Positions 59,233-64,000 of a DNA stretch of 64,000 nucleotides are shown piece by piece. The stretch spans positions 1 to 64,000 of the forward strand of contig CAZIFW010000006.1 of NCBI GenBank assembly GCA_964538275.1, written 5' to 3'. A program made the position numbers and the translations under genes. The notes under the pieces are model-generated. The model was not told the origin of the DNA and did not search any database. It saw only the letters and a list, made by a program, of their open reading frames with translations. Source of the stretch: CANIGN01 sp964538275 (lineage in GTDB: Bacteria; Bdellovibrionota; UBA2428). Positions within the stretch are counted from its first letter, which is position 1; each line of letters starts with the position of its first letter.

Positions 59233-59769
59233 TTAGGTATAGGCTTTAAGGTAAGTGTCAAAATCTTTAAAATATTTAATGAGTTCTTGGAAAATTGTGA
59301 GGTTGTGAGCAGGAAGCATTTTAGCCTCTGCCAAAATCGGCATAAAGTTTGTATCTCCGCCCCAGCGTGGAAGCACATGGAAGTGTAAGTGTTCGTGAAT
59401 GCTTGCTCCACCCGCTTTACCCATATTGAGACCAATGTTAAGTCCCTGCGGTTTAACTTTGTCCATCAACAAATCCACACAAGCTTTCATGCAGGCTTGT
59501 AAATCGTCCCAAGCCTCGCCTTTTAAATCAGGGAGCATAGCGATGTGGCCATGGGGAATAATTAACAGATGGTTTGGATTATAGGGAAAGCGGTTCATAA
59601 CGACGTAGCAATGCTTTGATTGATAGAGCTTGAGAGTTTCTTCGTTACAAGGGGCAGTACTTAATTCACAAAAAACACATTCGGCATCTTCTTCACGCTT
59701 TGAGTACTTACGAATATGTTCAAGTCTCCAGGGTGCCCAGAGACGTTCGATCTTAGTAGAGTCTTCCAT
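59233..59769 (-). CDS. HIT-family nucleotide hydrolase/phosphorylase
   Basis: A 178-residue protein with the histidine triad HEHLHFHVLPRW and the leading CVFCEL pair. NPNHLLIIPHGHIAMLPDL is also typical. The length and N-terminal LWAPWRLEHI resemble the Ap4A phosphorylase-type HIT proteins of actinobacteria and delta-type proteobacteria. It acts on dinucleoside polyphosphates or nucleotide adducts. Cytoplasmic. Confidence 0.9.
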   Translation of the reverse strand: MEDSTKIERLWAPWRLEHIRKYSKREEDAECVFCELSTAPCNEETLKLYQSKHCYVVMNRFPYNPNHLLIIPHGHIAMLPDLKGEAWDDLQACMKACVDLLMDKVKPQGLNIGLNMGKAGGASIHEHLHFHVLPRWGGDTNFMPILAEAKMLPAHNLTIFQELIKYFKDFDTYLKAYT

Positions 59770-59814
59770 ATCTGTTATCTTAGCAGGCTAAGTCTCTTCA
59801 CTTAAGCATCTTTC

Positions 59815-59838
59815 TTAAAAACTAGTTTATCTCTAGTT
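59815..59838 (-). terminator. terminator after the dehydrogenase-cytochrome gene
   Basis: On the minus strand AACTAG (59833-59838, containing the stop codon) pairs perfectly with CTAGTT (59820-59825), loop seven, followed by TTTAAG. A short but well-placed hairpin. Confidence 0.5.
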
Positions 59839-62016
59839 ATTTTCTTCAATATTTTGAATCCAATCATGAATAATTTGGGTAGCTTTTAGGTCTACTCTAT
59901 TACTGGAAATGGGAGGCATTCGAATATTTTTGTTTGAAGAATGTGTTCTTTGAAAAATTGAGCTCAGAGAAGGATCTCCAGCTTTCACTCTGTAAGGCAT
60001 GTAGGTGTCCTCAAATCTGTCTTGAATGCTTGGAACGTTTATAATGTTCATGTCTTGAGTAGCAATATGATACCTAAAATCCATTTGGCCTGGCGCGGGA
60101 CCACTTGCACTGTGACAGCTGGTACAATTTGCAGCCAAGTAACTTTTACTTCTTAGCTCTAGCGAAGCTCCAGACAAATACGGGTTCACAAGACTTTGGT
60201 ACTGAAACACGCTTCCTATATTTCTACTGAAGAGATTGTTGTTTTTCATACGCTCTAAAAAATTAGTCGCTAAGTCGGATGAATTATTAAGCTGTCCGGT
60301 ATGAGCTCCTAGAACAAAGCCTGCAGACATGTTGTGGCATACAAGACAATTATTTCTGCTGGGATAATTCCACTTTAAAGGAACTTCTTTAGAAGAAAGT
60401 AAAAGTTCTTCCTCGGGAGTCGCCTTTACTAAAAGTTCCTCCGTGAGTTCTCCGTCTAAAAGAAAAGCTTCGTTTTGTTCGTCATTCCACTTGTAGGTGT
60501 AGCCTCTCCATCCTTCTGTGTGATGAAAGAGAACTCTTGTTTCTAGTCTTTTAGTGCGGCCATTCGCTAAAGGGATTTGAAAATGTTTTATAAAATAAGT
60601 GCCTACGGGAAAGCTCCATTCGGTGCGAGGAGTAAACCCAATTTTACCTACACTGGGTAGAGCCATCCAACGTGATTTTTCTGCACCATCCGACCAAAGA
60701 GGAGAGTTGACGGAATATTTTTCTAAGCCCTCAACAGGTGTAAGTGTTTCAAGATTTGAGAAAAAACCAGCTTCTGAAAGTTTTTCAGGAATTGCCATTT
60801 GATTGTTAGGCTGAGTTTCTTTTTTTTCTCTAAGTTTATAAATACTGCCGGTATGACTAATTACGTAAAGCTCGCCTTGTAGATCTTGAGCAAAAGAACT
60901 GGGTTGAGATATTTGAGCAATTTCAAAATTAGCTAAACCAATGGTGTCGTTGTGTTTTAAAGCCCATATTTGGCCTGATACGTAGTCTCCGTAAATATAG
61001 TGTCGTTTGAGCTTAGGCATGAGGTTACCGTTGTAAACGTAACCTCCTGTTATGCTTCTTCCAGGATTGTGAGCGTATTCCCATACAGGCTTTACAAAAG
61101 AGTCTTGAGTGAGATTCTCAGGGTTGTTGTGGTTGGTGCTGGCTTCGAATATTCGCCAGCCATAGTTTTTTGCCTTTTGGATAATGTTGATTTCTTCGAG
61201 TCTATTTTGCCCCACATCTGCTAGCCAAAGTTGCTGAGTTTCTTTATCAAAAGAAAAACGCCAAGGGTTGCGTAGTCCTAGCGCCCAAATCTCGGGGCGA
61301 TAATTTGCTTGAGAAGTAAAAGGATTATCATTTGGTATTGAGTATGTGTTTTGATTATTAACATCAATGCGCAAAATTTTGCCCCAGAGGGATTCAGTGT
61401 TTTGAGAGTTATTAAAAGGGTCTCCAGCTCCACCTCCATCACCCACACCGATGTAAAGCATTCCGTCGGGTCCGAAAGAAATCATACCGCCGTTATGGTT
61501 AGTATACTCTCTAAAGTCTTTTCTAATTTCTAAAATAACTTCATTAAAGTTTGGGTCAGCAATTAGGGGATTTGTTAGAGAACGGCGCATGCGCGCAATG
61601 GCTAGTCGAACGGGATTATCAGCGGTATAGGAAACATAAAAATAACCACTTGTTTCATAGTCGGGAGCAAAGGCTAGGCCGAGTAGTCCCATTTCGCCAC
61701 CTTGCTGAGAAACTTTGTTTCTTAAATTGGCAAAATTTTGTGAAGAGGCATTTGTATTAGGTCGCTTTGTAACAAGTTTTATAACTCCACTTTGTTCAAC
61801 AACGTAGAAGTTTTCTTCCTGCTCAGATGCTTGGGTCATAAAAATCGGCTGATTGAATCTGATTCCCGTGAAAGCATCGCTTAGTTCTACTTGAGAGGAA
61901 TCAGGCGCATTGAGCGGAAACTTAGAGCTCTTGGGCCTGAACGGACTTTGAGCCAATGAGTTTTGAGAAATCAGTAGAATCGATAAGCAAATAAGTAAAA
62001 ACTTAGAAATTTTCAT
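59833..62016 (-). CDS. glucose/sorbosone dehydrogenase fused to SO2930-type diheme cytochrome c
   Basis: A 727-residue exported protein (MKISKFLLICLSILLISQNSLA; GAGGAAG before the ATG at 62016). Residues 45-395 are a PQQ-type sugar dehydrogenase propeller (MGLLGLAFAPDY, NHNGGMISFGPDGMLYIGVGDGG, WALGLRNPWRFSFD, YGWRIFE). Residues 410-725 resemble the SO2930 family with two haem sites, CLVCH and CTSCH, plus RMPP as possible axial Met. It would oxidise an aldose in the periplasm and pass electrons to its own haems. The fusion is unusual. Confidence 0.82.
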   Translation of the reverse strand: MKISKFLLICLSILLISQNSLAQSPFRPKSSKFPLNAPDSSQVELSDAFTGIRFNQPIFMTQASEQEENFYVVEQSGVIKLVTKRPNTNASSQNFANLRNKVSQQGGEMGLLGLAFAPDYETSGYFYVSYTADNPVRLAIARMRRSLTNPLIADPNFNEVILEIRKDFREYTNHNGGMISFGPDGMLYIGVGDGGGAGDPFNNSQNTESLWGKILRIDVNNQNTYSIPNDNPFTSQANYRPEIWALGLRNPWRFSFDKETQQLWLADVGQNRLEEINIIQKAKNYGWRIFEASTNHNNPENLTQDSFVKPVWEYAHNPGRSITGGYVYNGNLMPKLKRHYIYGDYVSGQIWALKHNDTIGLANFEIAQISQPSSFAQDLQGELYVISHTGSIYKLREKKETQPNNQMAIPEKLSEAGFFSNLETLTPVEGLEKYSVNSPLWSDGAEKSRWMALPSVGKIGFTPRTEWSFPVGTYFIKHFQIPLANGRTKRLETRVLFHHTEGWRGYTYKWNDEQNEAFLLDGELTEELLVKATPEEELLLSSKEVPLKWNYPSRNNCLVCHNMSAGFVLGAHTGQLNNSSDLATNFLERMKNNNLFSRNIGSVFQYQSLVNPYLSGASLELRSKSYLAANCTSCHSASGPAPGQMDFRYHIATQDMNIINVPSIQDRFEDTYMPYRVKAGDPSLSSIFQRTHSSNKNIRMPPISSNRVDLKATQIIHDWIQNIEENN

Positions 62017-63331
62017 GTGTAGCTTCCTCATTTAAATTAAGCGTGTATTCTTCAAAAAAATTATCTTCAACATTTCCGGTTTTAATTGTTCTTAAGAGAA
62101 GTACATTTCCATTCGGTTTAAAACTTGGAAAGCTAATGCCCTCGTTTTCTTTCATGCCGGCAAACTCCCAAGTTGCTCCGTCTTCAATGCGGGTGATGTA
62201 TGCGCCCAAGTTTACTTTTTGGCTTTCGTTTGTGGCTATATAGGTAACAAATTTATTATCATAGCTAAAATCTACTTTGCTTGTTCGAGTACCTAGATCA
62301 AGTACTGATTGGCAGGTCTTATCTAGGGTGTTTACTTTTATGATATGTGTTGTGTGAGTGCCTTCTGGGCCGAAGAGGTAGCCTCCAATCATTGTTCCGT
62401 CTTTTGAGAGAATGGGAGTAGATGCTTTTAAGTTGGGGCAGAGTAAAGTTTTGTTACCAATCGGAGTTATCGTATTTTCAGTTTCGTTAAATGAGAAATC
62501 TTTGTAGGCAACTTCAAGGCTCCATGCCGTAATCACTCTGTAAGTGTTTGCCTCCAATATCCCAATAGACTGATATTGATCAGACATTTCGTCGTCTTGG
62601 TAGATAGGTGAAATGTTTAAAGCGTTAGAGGGGTTTTCAAAAATACTTTGGGCATTGAAAAACCTAAGTCGAGTGGGAAGGGTTAAAAAGCGAGCGTCTG
62701 GTGAGGCAATAAGATCAAAAGCACCTTGAAAGGGAATCTCTTTTAAATTTAGCGTATCAAAGAGATATGTTTTATCTCCCGTATAATAAGATTGAAAAAC
62801 ATCATTAACAGGTCGACTGTAATAGCCAATCTTTCGAGGTATTCGAATTTTTTTAAGCTCTATTATTTCAGCTTCGAGAGCTTTTTTTGTTAGGGAATTA
62901 AGAGGGGAAATAGAAATAGCTGTATTGCACTGAGATTTGAGAAGTGAAAAAAGTTCCTTAAGTGTTGGACCTTCTTTAAAGCCTGGAACAAGTGATCCAC
63001 AAATTCTTGATTTCTTAAAAAGTGAAATCGAAGGGTAATGATGAAAAAATCCTAACTTTATAAAATTCTCAGAAGCCTCAATAAGTGGAAATTTAGAATT
63101 TAATAATGGATTTAAGGGGTCGTTGACTACTAAGAGTTTTATTTTATTCGCTTTGGCTAGAATTTTGATACCTTTAAGGCCCTCTTTAGACAAAGGCATG
63201 GCTTCGGATACTGCATAGACAAGAGTGAGGGGTTCGTTATGAGTAATTTTTTGGAATTCAGACCACGTTAGCGTTTTGCCATGAGCAAATTGAAAGATGA
63301 GTAGAAAGAAAAGTAAGAGTTTTTTCATCAC
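62003..63331 (-). CDS. exported PD40/TolB-like propeller protein
   Basis: A 442-residue protein with a signal peptide (MMKKLLLFFLLIFQFAHG). Residues 20-150 look alpha/beta and thioredoxin-like without a CxxC (LTLVYAVSEAMPLSKEGL, ...IKLLVVNDPLNP, YPSISLFKKSRICGSLVPGF). Residues 200-430 hold beta-propeller-like blades (FDLIASPDARFLTLPT, TPILSKDGTMIGGYLFG, KVDFSYDNKFVTYIAT, FPSFKPNGNVLLLRT). It overlaps the dehydrogenase-cytochrome by 14 bases, so the two probably act together. Confidence 0.65.
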   Translation of the reverse strand: MMKKLLLFFLLIFQFAHGKTLTWSEFQKITHNEPLTLVYAVSEAMPLSKEGLKGIKILAKANKIKLLVVNDPLNPLLNSKFPLIEASENFIKLGFFHHYPSISLFKKSRICGSLVPGFKEGPTLKELFSLLKSQCNTAISISPLNSLTKKALEAEIIELKKIRIPRKIGYYSRPVNDVFQSYYTGDKTYLFDTLNLKEIPFQGAFDLIASPDARFLTLPTRLRFFNAQSIFENPSNALNISPIYQDDEMSDQYQSIGILEANTYRVITAWSLEVAYKDFSFNETENTITPIGNKTLLCPNLKASTPILSKDGTMIGGYLFGPEGTHTTHIIKVNTLDKTCQSVLDLGTRTSKVDFSYDNKFVTYIATNESQKVNLGAYITRIEDGATWEFAGMKENEGISFPSFKPNGNVLLLRTIKTGNVEDNFFEEYTLNLNEEATHENF

Positions 63332-63376
63332 TCATAATTTTGCTTCACATTCATAAACTTACAAGACGCAGCTTGT

Positions 63377-63416
63377 GAAAATTAAAAATGGGACACAGGA
63401 TAAGATCCTGCATCCC
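63377..63416 (-). terminator. strong rho-independent terminator
   Basis: On the minus strand GGGATGCAGGAT (63405-63416) pairs with ATCCTGTGTCCC (63390-63401), 12 bp with two G-U pairs and a CTT loop, followed by ATTTTTAATTTT. It ends the surface-protein gene and separates it from the next minus-strand operon. Confidence 0.85.
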
Positions 63417-63448
63417 TTCTAGAAAGTTAAATAAAACTTACAATCGCT

Positions 63449-64000
63449 TTATTTAGAAGTGGGCGGAGTTGTAGTTTTAATTGCGCTAGCTTCAGCTGGT
63501 TCTGCATTGTTGTATTGGTTTCTGTGATAAGCAGTAAAATTGATCTGTCCATCGGAATAACCACTTAAGCTTAATTCGCTAATTGTCCAGGCTCCGTCTA
63601 TACAATTGGCTGATGGGAGCCCTTTCAGATTATTTTCACCGGATATTCCTAGGTAAACGGAATAATCATTAGCCGAACAAGTTCCTGAAATTGAGTAATT
63701 GTTAACGTTATTGTCGTCAATGTTGGCAGGAGTTGTGATTGTGACTTCTGGTCTAACTGTATTTTTAATAAATGAATCCGTTTTAACTGAAGAGATACCC
63801 ATAGGATTGGTGTGGGTAACGCTTACAGAAACTTCTCCATCCGCAATGTCAAGGGCATCGGAACCTTCATCGGCCAAGTTTAAGTAAGTACGCCATATAC
63901 CACCACTAGGTGCTTTTGAGTTTCCATTACAAGCAGGATCAGCGTTGTTTGCGTTACAGAGATATTCTTCACAGTCTAGTACTTGTGTATTTCCAGCGAC
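63449..64000 (-). CDS. large surface/adhesin-like protein, C-terminal end only
   Basis: The frame is open from the right edge of the window to the TAA at 63449 (183 residues seen). It includes an upstream Cys-containing segment (LDCEEYLCNANNADPACNGN, 20 residues) and an Ig-like repeat (NTVRPEVTITTPANI, NYSISGTCSANDYSVYLGI, GAWTISELSLSGYSDGQINF), ending in a Thr/Pro tail. This repeat type is common in giant secreted proteins of bdellovibrio-like bacteria. No cell-wall anchor is seen. Confidence 0.75.
   Translation of the reverse strand, partial: VAGNTQVLDCEEYLCNANNADPACNGNSKAPSGGIWRTYLNLADEGSDALDIADGEVSVSVTHTNPMGISSVKTDSFIKNTVRPEVTITTPANIDDNNVNNYSISGTCSANDYSVYLGISGENNLKGLPSANCIDGAWTISELSLSGYSDGQINFTAYHRNQYNNAEPAEASAIKTTTPPTSK

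Noticed and set aside
1..64000. CRISPR arrays, prophage, integrase or transposase genes
   Set aside because: No regularly spaced repeats and no such protein motifs were seen on either strand. The repeats found are palindromic and dispersed.

Overview
The window looks like chromosome from a free-living, moderately AT-rich, diderm (Gram-negative) bacterium. Diderm hallmarks are an Mla lipid-transport operon, a BamB-like lipoprotein, LapA, several beta-barrel-like outer-membrane proteins and at least six lipobox proteins. The core order rpsB-tsf-pyrH-frr-uppS-cdsA-rseP is proteobacterial in style. Together with GGDEF/PilZ/FHA signalling, pilin-like proteins and many exported hydrolases of unknown role, this suggests the Bdellovibrionota or a related former-deltaproteobacterial lineage. 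That placement is inference; no rRNA is present.

Layout. 0-5 kb: end of a GGDEF protein, a Tat-exported PhoX phosphatase, an exported NADAR-family protein, QueH with a long N-terminal extension and small exported proteins. 5-14 kb: the three methylcitrate-cycle genes prpC, prpB and prpD, all on the minus strand but separated by unrelated genes, including a 1093-residue coiled-coil membrane protein. 14-17 kb: lipoprotein-mlaE-mlaF-mlaD. 17-20.5 kb: three envelope-targeted proteins on the plus strand, a GATase-like lipoprotein, a signal-peptide-bearing methyltransferase-like protein and a lipoprotein with a clear R-S-E mono-ADP-ribosyltransferase signature. 20.5-36 kb: housekeeping and envelope genes (DHH phosphoesterase, M32 carboxypeptidase, aldehyde dehydrogenase, SirB1-like, TSUP permease, pdxS-pdxT, DUF1460 amidase-like, prepilin-like, PilZ, FHA, subtilase).

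36-44 kb is one long minus-strand operon, rpsB-tsf-pyrH-frr-uppS-cdsA-rseP-ruvX-mltG, joining translation, nucleotide and envelope functions. It has a GC-rich leader and ends at a hairpin terminator. 44-50 kb: uvrC (lacking the usual C-terminal HhH domain and ending exactly where a repeat begins), outer-membrane proteins and a YfgM-like/BamB pair. 50-56 kb: a cytoplasmic beta-lactamase-fold protein, DUF2071, a large exported protein, the murein-recycling ligase Mpl and a Flp-like prepilin with a collagen-like middle. 57-64 kb (minus): a degenerate SpoIIE-like domain protein, an RsmB-like methyltransferase, LapA, HIT, a sugar dehydrogenase-diheme cytochrome fusion with its partner, and the 3' end of a large surface protein.

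Most notable: (1) an exported ADP-ribosyltransferase lipoprotein, and separately an exported NADAR protein of a family known to act on ADP-ribose compounds; (2) a near-perfect 32-bp inverted repeat enclosing two perfect hairpins at 49.9-50.0 kb; (3) a family of palindromic AAAAGGT...ACCTTTT repeats, one copy abutting the shortened uvrC; (4) similar leaders on prpB and prpD. No CRISPR array, tRNA, rRNA, prophage or transposase gene was seen.
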